DNA of 64,000 nt from Turicibacter bilis (GTDB lineage Bacteria > Bacillota_I > Bacilli_A > MOL361 > Turicibacteraceae), in assembly GCF_024499055.1 (NCBI RefSeq), contig NZ_CP071249.1:1-64000 (forward strand), given 5' to 3'. Positions 37,815 through 45,773 of the stretch are shown here, one piece after another. Made by a program: the position numbers and the translations under genes. Positions within the stretch are counted from its first letter, which is position 1; every line of letters begins with the position of its first letter. Under the pieces are notes generated by a model, which saw nothing but the letters and a program-made list of their open reading frames with translations, was not told where the DNA came from and did no database searches.

Positions 37815-39461
37815 ATGGGGAATCGCTTTTTAAAGGGGGCAATGATTTTAAGTATTAGTATGTTTGCCACCAAATTCCTTGGAATTCTTTATGTGATCCC
37901 GTTTCAACAATTAGTTGGAACATCAGGGATGGCACTTTATAATTATGCATATACACCATATGCGTTATTTATTAGTTTATCAACTCTTGGAATTCCTGTT
38001 GGAATTGCGAAATTTGTCTCGAAATATAATGCAGCAGGAGAGTATGATACTGCTCGGAAAATGTTTAGATATGCGATTTGGTTTATGGTTGGATTAGGTT
38101 GTCTAGGATTTTTAACCATGTATAATCTAGCACCATGGTATGCACAAGTTGTTTTAGCTGGACAAAAAGAGTTAGCAAATTCAATTGAAGATGTAACAAT
38201 GGCTATTCAAACGATTAGTTTTGCCTTGTTAATTATTCCGGTCATGGCTATATTTAGGGGATTCTTCCAAGGAAATCAAAATATGATTCCGACTTCAGTT
38301 TCTCAGTTTGTAGAGCAAGTCGTTCGTATTATTTTCATCTTAGCAGGATCTTACTATATTATAAATATTAAAGGTGGAAGTACAAAAGAAGCGGTTGGTT
38401 TTTCTGTCTTTTCGGCATTCCTAGCTGGAATTACTGCATTTTTAATTTTATATTATTATTGGATAAAAAATGTGAAGCATTATAATAAGCTTCTTCGAAA
38501 ATCAGTTCCCCATGAACCGCGAAATTATGGGAATTTATTTACAGAATTAATTTCATATGCGATTCCGTTTGCTATTTTAGGATTGGCCACTAATTTGTTT
38601 CAAATCGTCGATCAAACAACGTATAATCACTATATGTTAGTCAGTGGATTAGATGGTGTTATTGTTGAGGATTCATATGGTATGTATGCAGGATCTTTAT
38701 ATAAGATTATTATGATTCCGGTCTCATTTGCTATTTCATTTGGACAGCCATTAATTCCAGAGTTAACACATCATTTAACAGCTGGGAATATGAAGTCTGT
38801 TCGTAAGAATTTAGTGTTAGCTATTCAGTTAACATGTTTCATTACGGTTCCAGCTGTTGTCGGAATGGCTTTGTTATCAGAGCCGATTTATATTATGTTC
38901 TTTAATTCGTCGACACCAGGTTATAATGCAATGGGTGGAGACATCTTTAGATTGGGATCATTATTAGGACTATTCATGGCATTATATAGTATTGTGACAG
39001 CTATTTTACAAGGAATTGGTAAGCAATGGTATGGGATTATCTTCTTAGGTGTTTCATTAGTTATTAAATATCTCGGAAATGTATTCTTAATTCCTATTTT
39101 CCAAACCGATGGAGCAACAATGGCAACGATGATCGCCTATACGTTCTGTATCACAATGAGTTTAATAGTGATTAAACGTGAAACAGGATTCAAAGTTTCA
39201 CAATTACTTCGCCGATTAGTTGCAATCTTCGTCTTTACAGGAATCATGGCTTTATTCGTTATTGCTGTGAAGTTTATTCTTGATTTATTCATGGATTATA
39301 ATGCACGTCATATGTTATCGTATATCTATGTAGCAATCGCGGGATTCATTGGAGTTCTAGCTTATTTTGGATTAGCTTGGTACTTCGATTTAATTACGGC
39401 TTTATTTGGAATGAAATTTTCACCAAAACAATTAAAAGAGCGCATACTTCGTCGTCGCTAG
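37815..39461 (+). CDS. ytgP: MOP-family polysaccharide/lipid II flippase (YtgP/SpoVB type)
   Basis: A 548-residue membrane protein with about fourteen helices, of the MurJ/Wzx superfamily. The start FLKGAMILSISMFATKFLGILYVIPF, GIPVGIAKFVSKYNAAGEYDTA and RGFFQGNQNMIPTSVSQ are characteristic of the YtgP/SpoVB branch in spore-forming Firmicutes. YtgP acts as a lipid II flippase during wall synthesis; SpoVB does so in spore cortex formation. The neighbouring rsuA gene is typical for ytgP in Bacillus, favouring that name. Start ATG 37815 has a weak site (AGTAGG). Confidence 0.88.
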   Translation: MGNRFLKGAMILSISMFATKFLGILYVIPFQQLVGTSGMALYNYAYTPYALFISLSTLGIPVGIAKFVSKYNAAGEYDTARKMFRYAIWFMVGLGCLGFLTMYNLAPWYAQVVLAGQKELANSIEDVTMAIQTISFALLIIPVMAIFRGFFQGNQNMIPTSVSQFVEQVVRIIFILAGSYYIINIKGGSTKEAVGFSVFSAFLAGITAFLILYYYWIKNVKHYNKLLRKSVPHEPRNYGNLFTELISYAIPFAILGLATNLFQIVDQTTYNHYMLVSGLDGVIVEDSYGMYAGSLYKIIMIPVSFAISFGQPLIPELTHHLTAGNMKSVRKNLVLAIQLTCFITVPAVVGMALLSEPIYIMFFNSSTPGYNAMGGDIFRLGSLLGLFMALYSIVTAILQGIGKQWYGIIFLGVSLVIKYLGNVFLIPIFQTDGATMATMIAYTFCITMSLIVIKRETGFKVSQLLRRLVAIFVFTGIMALFVIAVKFILDLFMDYNARHMLSYIYVAIAGFIGVLAYFGLAWYFDLITALFGMKFSPKQLKERILRRR

Positions 39462-39504
39462 GTCATACTAAGCTCAAAAGATAGCTTAGTTTGAAGGTGA
39501 TGGG

Positions 39505-39906
39505 ATGAAGCGAGCATTAATCTATTTTACACTTGGACTTGGAGTGGCATATTTCCTCTTTGCAGGTGGTATTCGAACCAAAGTTCAATTAACGGATCAA
39601 GCACAACAAAATATTACAGTTTTAGCCTCCGCGGCTATGAGAGTCACTGATCACGTCAAATCATGGTTATCTGATTATGCAGAGGATACACAGCCCGTGA
39701 TGAGCACGTTAGAGCCACTTTCTCAAAAAGAATCATTAATTGATTATGATGCCGCTTTAAAAATCGTGTATGAAATTATTGAAGATCTTGATAAAATATT
39801 TACACCTGATCAAAAACAAGCCATTGAAAAAGAAGTCAATGAATTGTATAAACAAAATATTCTAAAGGAATACAGAGATCAAATTGGTCCAAGCTATTAT
39901 GAATAA
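39505..39906 (+). CDS. membrane-anchored helical protein, unknown
   Basis: A 133-residue protein: an N-terminal membrane helix or signal (residues 3-22, ending FAGGI) followed by a helical soluble part with many charged residues. No family recognised. GAAGGTGATGGG precedes the ATG, 43 nt after ytgP, so the two are probably cotranscribed and share the terminator at 39905. A role outside the membrane alongside the flippase is possible but unsupported. Confidence 0.7.
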   Translation: MKRALIYFTLGLGVAYFLFAGGIRTKVQLTDQAQQNITVLASAAMRVTDHVKSWLSDYAEDTQPVMSTLEPLSQKESLIDYDAALKIVYEIIEDLDKIFTPDQKQAIEKEVNELYKQNILKEYRDQIGPSYYE

Positions 39907-39932
39907 AAAACCGCTAATGATGGCGGTTTTTT
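39905..39932. terminator. bidirectional terminator
   Basis: AAAACCGC (39907-39914) pairs with GCGGTTTT (39923-39930), flanked by A and T runs; serves the ytgP operon and the convergent repeat protein. Confidence 0.88.
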
Positions 39933-39933
39933 A

Positions 39934-41160
39934 TTATATCGTTGTTTCAGGGCGGAATCCGAGATAACTTTCAACTTTTCGAAGGCGAATATTAATGTTA
40001 TCTACTTTGTTTTTAATATCATAAATATCGATGCTTTGATTACTAATTGCTGAATAATTTGGATATGGATTAACTGAAGTTGCTAGCTGATTGCTAGGAT
40101 AAGATTGAGGGACTTGAAAAGGAGAAGTAGCTGTTGATTGCATGGTGTCACCGACTAATATTGGTGGTGGAGGTGATGGAACAGCTGGATCAACCTGTAT
40201 TGTTGGAATATTTGGATTGGTTGAGCCTGCTGAATTTGTAGGTGTTAGTGTCGGATTATTTATCGGTGTCGATGATGTCATAGTTTGAATTTCTTTTTTA
40301 GTTTCTGCTCCAGTACCAGATTCACTAGTTAGAACACTATTAGGGCGGAAGTATTGATTTGATAAGATATTTGTACCTGTTAAGTCTTCAAGAGATGGTG
40401 TTAAATCGGGGAGAGTCTGTTGAACAGGCTGAGAAAATGAGAAGTCGTTGAATGAAAATTGCCCAGGAAATGAAGTGTTAGGAGATGGTTCAGCTCCGAT
40501 ATTAGAGGTGATGGTATCATTAATTAATGAAGGTATTTGAGGTTGATTGAAGTTGTTATTATTGTTTGGAAGTTGGTTCGTATTAAGATTATTCATCATC
40601 GGTAGTTGATTGGTATTAAAATTATTATAAGGATTAGTATTCATCGGATTAGTCATTTGAGGCGTTTGCTGGAAGTTATTATTCATCATCGTGTATGGGT
40701 TCTGATTGTAACTATTATTCATCATTGGAAGTGGATTAGAATTGACGTTGTTGTTCATCATAGGAGTTTGGTTGAAATTATTCTCCATCATTGGATAGGG
40801 GTTGGTGTTAAAACTGTTATTCATCATTGGCATTTGATTGGGATTAAGGTTATTATTCATCATGGGTAATTGATTAGGGGTAAAGTTGTTGGCTGCCATA
40901 GGAACTTGATTTTGATTGAAACTATTATTTATCATTGAATTAAATCCTCCTATTGGTGTGCCCATTCCATTTTGACCTTGAAATTGAGGGCCTGTACTAT
41001 TATTAGGTCCCATCATTGGATTCAGGCCTGGTCCATTTTGAGGCATACCATTATATCCTTGCGGAGGGATTTTTGGATTATTTAAAAATTGATTTAAATA
41101 AAACTGCTCCATTTCCTCGACAGGCGATCTTGATTTTTGTTTTTTAAGTTTACCAAACAT
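39934..41160 (-). CDS. Asn/Met/Pro-rich low-complexity repeat protein, possible spore-coat protein
   Basis: A 408-residue protein. A short basic start (FGKLKKQKSRSPVEEMEQFY) leads into about 130 residues of degenerate 15-20-residue repeats of the pattern NxNQxPMMNNNxN (e.g. NPNQMPMMNNSFNTN). The next 150 residues are Ser/Thr/Pro/Asn-rich, and the last 35 form a heptad-like helix (DIKNKVDNINIRLRKVESYL). No signal peptide. Such composition with a C-terminal coiled coil is seen in spore-coat proteins of Bacillota; this is inference. GAAAGGAGGG precedes the ATG. Confidence 0.75.
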   Translation of the reverse strand: MFGKLKKQKSRSPVEEMEQFYLNQFLNNPKIPPQGYNGMPQNGPGLNPMMGPNNSTGPQFQGQNGMGTPIGGFNSMINNSFNQNQVPMAANNFTPNQLPMMNNNLNPNQMPMMNNSFNTNPYPMMENNFNQTPMMNNNVNSNPLPMMNNSYNQNPYTMMNNNFQQTPQMTNPMNTNPYNNFNTNQLPMMNNLNTNQLPNNNNNFNQPQIPSLINDTITSNIGAEPSPNTSFPGQFSFNDFSFSQPVQQTLPDLTPSLEDLTGTNILSNQYFRPNSVLTSESGTGAETKKEIQTMTSSTPINNPTLTPTNSAGSTNPNIPTIQVDPAVPSPPPPILVGDTMQSTATSPFQVPQSYPSNQLATSVNPYPNYSAISNQSIDIYDIKNKVDNINIRLRKVESYLGFRPETTI

Positions 41161-41267
41161 GGGCGAAGCCCTCCTTTCTATTGGTACTATATACTATGAA
41201 AGAATTGTCGATTGTGTTATGATATTTTTGTTTAAAAAAGTTTTAGATAAAATTGGAGGAACTAGCG

Positions 41268-42002
41268 TTGCGTTTAGATAAATTGTTAGCTCATACTGGA
41301 TATGGGACACGTACGGAAGTTAAAAAATTATTAAAATCAAAAGTGGTAAAAGTAGATGGTGTGATTGCTAAAGATGCGAAGCAGAAAGTTGATTTAAGTA
41401 AACAAGTTGTTACTGTGTTTGATGAAGTGGTTGAATATCGTGAATTTGTTTATTTAATGATGAATAAACCACAAAATTGTTTAAGTGCGACACGTGATCG
41501 TGATTATCGTACAGTGATTGATTTATTAGATGATTATTATTTAATGTTTGATGTGGCACCTGCTGGTCGTTTAGATCGTGATACAGAAGGCTTAGTGTTA
41601 TTAACGAATGATGGAAAGTTAGCTCATGAAATTATTTCACCGAAAAAAGACGTGTTTAAACGCTATGTTGCACATGTGACAGGTGAGTTAACAGAGACAT
41701 CAATTAATCAGTTAGAAGCCGGTGTTGAAATTTTAGATGGAAACAATGATGCATTTATGACGAAGCCAGCGAAAGTCAAAGTTTTAGGACCAGTCGATGA
41801 CCTAACAGCGGTAGAAATCTGTATTACAGAAGGGAAATTCCATCAAGTGAAGCGTATGTTTGCAAGCGTGGGATGTAAAGTCGTTTATTTAAAACGTCTA
41901 GCAATTGGAGCCTTAGAGTTAGATGAATCATTAGCGTTAGGCGAGTATCGTGAATTAACGGATAAAGAACTAGATTGTTTAAAAGCTGAGGCGACTCATT
42001 AA
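41268..42002 (+). CDS. rsuA: 16S rRNA pseudouridine synthase RsuA (TTG start)
   Basis: A 244-residue enzyme that isomerises a uridine of 16S rRNA (516 in E. coli). An N-terminal S4 RNA-binding domain (RLDKLLAHTGYGTRTEVKKLLKSK) is followed by the RsuA catalytic domain: YLMMNKPQNCLSATRD, the catalytic Asp in PAGRLDRDTEGLVLLTNDG, and EGKFHQVKRMFASVGC. TTG 41268 is chosen: GGAGGA lies 7 nt upstream and S4 homology starts with the next residue. An upstream in-frame TTG (41253) overlaps the ribosome site. Followed 38 nt later by the PHP gene, probably in one operon. Confidence 0.93.
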   Translation: MRLDKLLAHTGYGTRTEVKKLLKSKVVKVDGVIAKDAKQKVDLSKQVVTVFDEVVEYREFVYLMMNKPQNCLSATRDRDYRTVIDLLDDYYLMFDVAPAGRLDRDTEGLVLLTNDGKLAHEIISPKKDVFKRYVAHVTGELTETSINQLEAGVEILDGNNDAFMTKPAKVKVLGPVDDLTAVEICITEGKFHQVKRMFASVGCKVVYLKRLAIGALELDESLALGEYRELTDKELDCLKAEATH

Positions 42003-42040
42003 GAGAAGAAATCTAGCTAAGAGGATGAGGTGAGGTTAGA

Positions 42041-42832
42041 ATGAGAATTGATTTGCATGTTCATACAACCATCTCAGATAGTTCATTAAGTACAAAAGAG
42101 ATGTTATTACTGGCGAAAGAGCGTGGGTTAACACATGTGGCAATTACGAATCATGATACGGTTGTTGGATTAAAAGAAGCAATCGAGTTTGGGAAAGCGA
42201 TTGGCGTTGAAGTGATTCCAGGAATTGAGATTAGTGCATATGATTTTAAACGTCAGAAAAAAACTCACATTTTAGGTTATCATTTTAATTTAGAAGCCCC
42301 ACATATTAAAGCCTTAGTTGATCCTGTTAACGCTCGTCGAGATGCTAATACAAAGTGGCAAGTGGAACAATTAATTAAGGCTGGATATGACTTAACGATG
42401 GATGAGGTCGCTCAAAAAGCGAAAGATTCGACGGCGTGGTACAAGCAACATATTTTTGATGTCTTAACGAGTAAGGGATATCATCGCCAAGAGTTGAAAC
42501 CACTCTTTCAAAAAGGTGGGATTTGTGATCGTGTGATTACATACGTTAATGCCGAAGAGGCGGTAAAAGCCATTAAAGCAGATGGTGGAGTGGCAGTTAT
42601 GGCACATCCTGGACAATCCAAAACGTATGATTTAATTCCGGATTTAGTGGCTGTCGGATTGGATGGCATCGAAAAATATCACCCAGATCACGATGAGCAT
42701 GATTATGAGATGATTGATCAATTAACGAAGGAGTATCAATTAATTCAGACAACGGGATCAGATTTTCATCATACGTATGGACCAAACCGTCCGTTTGGTC
42801 AGCTAGTGATGGAGACTTTACCGTTTAAATAA
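42041..42832 (+). CDS. PHP-domain phosphoesterase (RNase AM/TrpH-like)
   Basis: A 263-residue metal-dependent phosphoesterase. PHP motif I is IDLHVHTTISDS, motif II AITNHDTVVG, then IPGIEISAY, motif III MAHPG and motif IV TTGSDFHHTYG. The closest described relatives hydrolyse nucleoside 3',5'-bisphosphates or trim RNA 5' ends (YciV/RNase AM). Typical length is 270-290. GAGGTGAGG precedes the ATG. Lies directly behind rsuA and has its own terminator. Confidence 0.9.
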   Translation: MRIDLHVHTTISDSSLSTKEMLLLAKERGLTHVAITNHDTVVGLKEAIEFGKAIGVEVIPGIEISAYDFKRQKKTHILGYHFNLEAPHIKALVDPVNARRDANTKWQVEQLIKAGYDLTMDEVAQKAKDSTAWYKQHIFDVLTSKGYHRQELKPLFQKGGICDRVITYVNAEEAVKAIKADGGVAVMAHPGQSKTYDLIPDLVAVGLDGIEKYHPDHDEHDYEMIDQLTKEYQLIQTTGSDFHHTYGPNRPFGQLVMETLPFK

Positions 42833-42840
42833 ACCTAAAA

Positions 42841-42867
42841 GCCACCTTACCTAAGGTGGTCTTCTTT
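42841..42867 (+). terminator. terminator of the rsuA-PHP unit
   Basis: CCACCTTA (42842-42849) and TAAGGTGG (42852-42859) with a tight turn, then TCTTCTTTAT. Confidence 0.75.
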
Positions 42868-42897
42868 ATGTTTAAAGGCTTGCTAGACCAAGGAACG

Positions 42898-42926
42898 TTC
42901 ACAATTTGAAAAAGTTATGATACAAT
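42898..42926 (+). promoter_or_regulatory. promoter of trmB
   Basis: -35 TTCACA (42898-42903), 17-nt spacer, -10 TACAAT (42921-42926). Leaves an 84-nt leader before the trmB start codon. Confidence 0.65.
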
Positions 42927-43010
42927 AACAGTCGTGTAAAAAATATCAAAATTCAGTAAAATCCGTCGATGATTTCGACTTAGACATATGAGAAAGGCAA
43001 CGGTGATAGT

Positions 43011-43664
43011 ATGCGTTTAAGAAAAGTAAAAGGTGCCGCTGAGACAATTGCAGCTCATCCAGAAATCGTTATTCCAAATGGAGAAGCCTTAAAAGGAAAC
43101 TGGCAATCAGTCTTTGAAAAGGATCAACCTTTATATATTGAAGTTGGAATGGGAAAAGGGCAATTCGTTATTGGAATGGCACAAAAAAATCCACATTTAA
43201 ACTTCATCGGGATTGAAAAATTTGACTCTGTTATGGTTCGTGCATTAGAAAAAGTACTTGAAGCAGGAGAACTTCCAAATTTAAAGTTATTAAAAATTGA
43301 TGCAGAAGATTTAACTAATATTTTTGAAGAAAATGAAGTGGAAGGTGTTTACCTAAACTTCTCAGATCCATGGCCGAAACCACGTCATGCGAAACGTCGT
43401 TTAACACATGAAAACTTTTTAAAGTTATATGAACATATTACGATTCCAGAAGGATATCTTCGATTCAAAACAGATAATCGCTTATTATTTGAATATTCAT
43501 TAGTCAGTGTAACAGAGTATGGAATGGGGTTAAGAGATGTAGCGTTAGATTTACATCAACGTGAAGATTTAGATTGGAATGTTATGACAGAGTATGAGCA
43601 AAAGTTCAGTGCTAAAGGGCAACCAATTTATCGTTTAGAAGCTCAATTCAAAGCAAAAGCGTAA
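43011..43664 (+). CDS. trmB: tRNA (guanine-N7)-methyltransferase TrmB
   Basis: A 217-residue SAM-dependent enzyme that forms m7G46 in tRNA. SAM-binding motif I is IEVGMGKGQFVIGMA, followed by NFIGIEKFDSVMVRA; the catalytic/tRNA region is LNFSDPWPKPRHAKRRLTH, and FKTDNRLLFEYS and TEYEQKFSAKGQPIYRLEA close the domain. Length matches Bacillus TrmB (213). Start ATG 43011 is supported by conserved first residues (RLRKVKGA); the ribosome site is weak. Followed 20 nt later by the DUF84 NTPase gene, as part of a unit. Confidence 0.95.
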   Translation: MRLRKVKGAAETIAAHPEIVIPNGEALKGNWQSVFEKDQPLYIEVGMGKGQFVIGMAQKNPHLNFIGIEKFDSVMVRALEKVLEAGELPNLKLLKIDAEDLTNIFEENEVEGVYLNFSDPWPKPRHAKRRLTHENFLKLYEHITIPEGYLRFKTDNRLLFEYSLVSVTEYGMGLRDVALDLHQREDLDWNVMTEYEQKFSAKGQPIYRLEAQFKAKA

Positions 43665-43684
43665 TAAAAAAAGGGGAATGATTC

Positions 43685-44200
43685 ATGAAGATAATTGTTG
43701 GTTCAACCAATCAAGTAAAAGTGACTGCTGTTAAAGAAGTTTTAGAACCAATAGGACAAGAGGTGATGGGAACTAATGTTCCTAGCGGTGTCTCTAATCA
43801 ACCCTTTAGTGATGCAGAAACGGTCGCTGGAGCGAGTAATCGAGCGCAAGCTTGTTTAAAGTTTGGTGAGATTGGTATCGGATTAGAAGCTGGTGTGGAG
43901 TATTTAAATGAACAGTTATATCTTGTTAATTGGGGTGTATTAAAAACTCAAGACGGTCAAACCTTTTATGCAGGTGGGACACGTCTGCCATTGCCTACTG
44001 AGTTAATTGCTCCTCTTGAAGCCGGAGCCGAACTTGGCGATGTTATCGATGGCTATTCAAAACGTCAAAATGTCCGTTCAAACGAAGGTGCAATTGGAAT
44101 TTTGACAGCAGACTTCTTTAATCGCAAAGACAATTTCAGTCATATTGTTCGCTTATTATGGGGACAATACACATATGCTCAGCAGTGCTGTCGAAAATAA
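43685..44200 (+). CDS. inosine/xanthosine triphosphatase (DUF84/YjjX family)
   Basis: A 171-residue enzyme expected to hydrolyse ITP and XTP, keeping deaminated purines out of nucleic acids. The signatures are IVGSTNQVKVTAVKEV, PSGVSNQPFSDAET, GIGLEAGVEY and RSNEGAIGILTADFFNRKDNF. AAAGGGGAATG precedes the start. The reaction is from the family; other purine NTPs might be preferred. Confidence 0.9.
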   Translation: MKIIVGSTNQVKVTAVKEVLEPIGQEVMGTNVPSGVSNQPFSDAETVAGASNRAQACLKFGEIGIGLEAGVEYLNEQLYLVNWGVLKTQDGQTFYAGGTRLPLPTELIAPLEAGAELGDVIDGYSKRQNVRSNEGAIGILTADFFNRKDNFSHIVRLLWGQYTYAQQCCRK

Positions 44201-44204
44201 AAAT

Positions 44205-44233
44205 TTGGTTAGAATCGTCTCCTATGATATAAT
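44205..44233 (+). promoter_or_regulatory. promoter of the 44266 gene
   Basis: -35 TTGGTT (44205-44210), 17-nt spacer, -10 TATAAT (44228-44233). Confidence 0.65.
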
Positions 44234-44265
44234 ATGATTGTATCATGCTATAAGGGGGCGATTTT

Positions 44266-45318
44266 TTGTCGAAACAGAAGAGAGATATGACAGTGAATAC
44301 AACAGAAGAAACGAAAACGACATCAAACCAAATAAAGCAACAATTTATTAACTTAACGAAATCATCAAAACGTAAATTACAAGCATTAAATTTGAAAAAT
44401 AAATTAAAAATTCATGCGATTAAACATAAATTGACTCAAACTAAAATGGAACCATCAACCTATGAAGCACCAATGATGATGGAAGCTAAACCTTCTCAAT
44501 TACGATTCCTAAATCGTGCGACAACGATTTTTAGTGGAGTGGTCATCGTTGGATTAAGTGCTGGGTTACTTTATATGGCTAGACCAGTTGTGACAGCAGA
44601 GACGTTTCATGCTAAGATGGACGATAGCATCGAAGCAGCCTTTGCATATCAAGGAAGTGAAGTCAATATAAAAAATGGAACAGTTGCCTATCATATTCCA
44701 CGACAATTCCAATATAAATGGTCCATTGGAGTAAATGATATTATCAAGTATAAAAATAATGAGGTTATTATGCATTATAATAATCAATATAATGTCATTG
44801 GACAAGATACCGATACCTATTATTTACTTCGTGATGAAAATAAAGCAGCAGGTGAAGAAGTTTTTTATAAGAACTTTAATATTGATGGACAAAATGGCTT
44901 TGTTCAGTTAGTGCAAATGCCTGAGAAATATTTATTAACCGTCTTTGTTGATGGAGCAAAGCTATCAGCCATCATAGACTATGAAGAAGCACCGTATTTA
45001 GCTTATAATATGTTAGTTGTTGGACGTACGGTTGAGTCATATGAACCATTAACAACAGAAACGCAAGTGGCTGCAAAAGGAGCTTTACGCTCTACTGACG
45101 AGTCTTCAAATTCAGAAGCGGCTGAAGCTGCCGTGACAAGTGTAAAAGATACATCAGCTGGTGTAGCAGCACAATCAGATGAAGAAACGACTGAGTCCAC
45201 AGATTCAGATGGGGTTGTTGATGGAGAATTGTCAACGATGGAAAATGAACAAGTGATTCAATTTGATTTCAGTAGTGATAAGCGTAGTGAAGTTTCACAA
45301 GCTGAAAGTGAAGAATAA
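44266..45318 (+). CDS. single-span membrane protein with acidic C-terminal tail
   Basis: A 350-residue protein with a basic N-terminal cytoplasmic part (residues 1-85, rich in Lys), one membrane helix (about 86-106, IFSGVVIVGLSAGLLYMA), an extracellular domain to about residue 265, and a disordered Ser/Glu/Asp-rich tail. No family recognised. The only start with a ribosome site (AAGGGGG) is TTG 44266. Probably cotranscribed with the thioredoxin-like gene 20 nt downstream. In Bacillus the same locus holds small membrane genes of the ytoP-ytpP region. Confidence 0.75.
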   Translation: MSKQKRDMTVNTTEETKTTSNQIKQQFINLTKSSKRKLQALNLKNKLKIHAIKHKLTQTKMEPSTYEAPMMMEAKPSQLRFLNRATTIFSGVVIVGLSAGLLYMARPVVTAETFHAKMDDSIEAAFAYQGSEVNIKNGTVAYHIPRQFQYKWSIGVNDIIKYKNNEVIMHYNNQYNVIGQDTDTYYLLRDENKAAGEEVFYKNFNIDGQNGFVQLVQMPEKYLLTVFVDGAKLSAIIDYEEAPYLAYNMLVVGRTVESYEPLTTETQVAAKGALRSTDESSNSEAAEAAVTSVKDTSAGVAAQSDEETTESTDSDGVVDGELSTMENEQVIQFDFSSDKRSEVSQAESEE

Positions 45319-45338
45319 ATCAAGGGAGGTTTTTTAAC

Positions 45339-45653
45339 GTGAACGAAATTACAAGTGTTGAACAATATCATGAAGTGATTATGAATGAAAATGCGATTAT
45401 TTTATTTACAGCTAATTGGTGTCCAGATTGTATGGTCATTAAACCATTCATGCCAAGTATCGTAGAAAAGTATAATGAGTATAATTTTTATACGATTAAC
45501 CGTGATCAGTTGATGGATTTATGTGTTGAGTTAGAGATTTTTGGAATTCCAAGTTTTGTTGCTTTTAAAGGTGGACAAGAAGTTGGGCGCTTCGTTAATA
45601 AAGAACGTAAAACACGTCAACAAATTGAAGAATTCATTGAATCATTAGCGTAA
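45339..45653 (+). CDS. ytpP: thioredoxin-like protein (YtpP type)
   Basis: A 104-residue thioredoxin-fold protein with the redox pair Cys28-Cys31 in FTANWCPDCMVIKPF and the cis-proline in IFGIPSFVAFKGG. It would act as a cytoplasmic thiol-disulfide reductase; substrates are not known. GTG start at 45339, preceded by AAGGGAGG. In Bacillus ytpP also stands just upstream of sftA, supporting the name. Followed by its own terminator. Confidence 0.88.
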   Translation: MNEITSVEQYHEVIMNENAIILFTANWCPDCMVIKPFMPSIVEKYNEYNFYTINRDQLMDLCVELEIFGIPSFVAFKGGQEVGRFVNKERKTRQQIEEFIESLA

Positions 45654-45667
45654 TGAGAGATAAGGAA

Positions 45668-45699
45668 AAATCGCCATGAAAATCGTGGCGATTTTTTTT
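45668..45699 (+). terminator. terminator of the thioredoxin-like gene
   Basis: AAATCGCCA (45668-45676) pairs with TGGCGATTT (45686-45694), then T tract. Confidence 0.92.
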
Positions 45700-45706
45700 A
45701 ACCTTC

Positions 45707-45736
45707 TTGTGAAAGAAGAACCTTTTCATGTATAAT
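45707..45736 (+). promoter_or_regulatory. promoter of sftA
   Basis: -35 TTGTGA (45707-45712), 18-nt spacer, -10 TATAAT (45731-45736). Confidence 0.6.
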
Positions 45737-45773
45737 TAAGAGTAAACATTTGGGTAATTTAGGGTGTGACAGT

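Noticed and set aside
40606-40869. His/Ile-rich frame opposite the Asn/Met repeat protein
   Set aside because: Complement of the ATT/CAT-rich repeat codons; no start signals.
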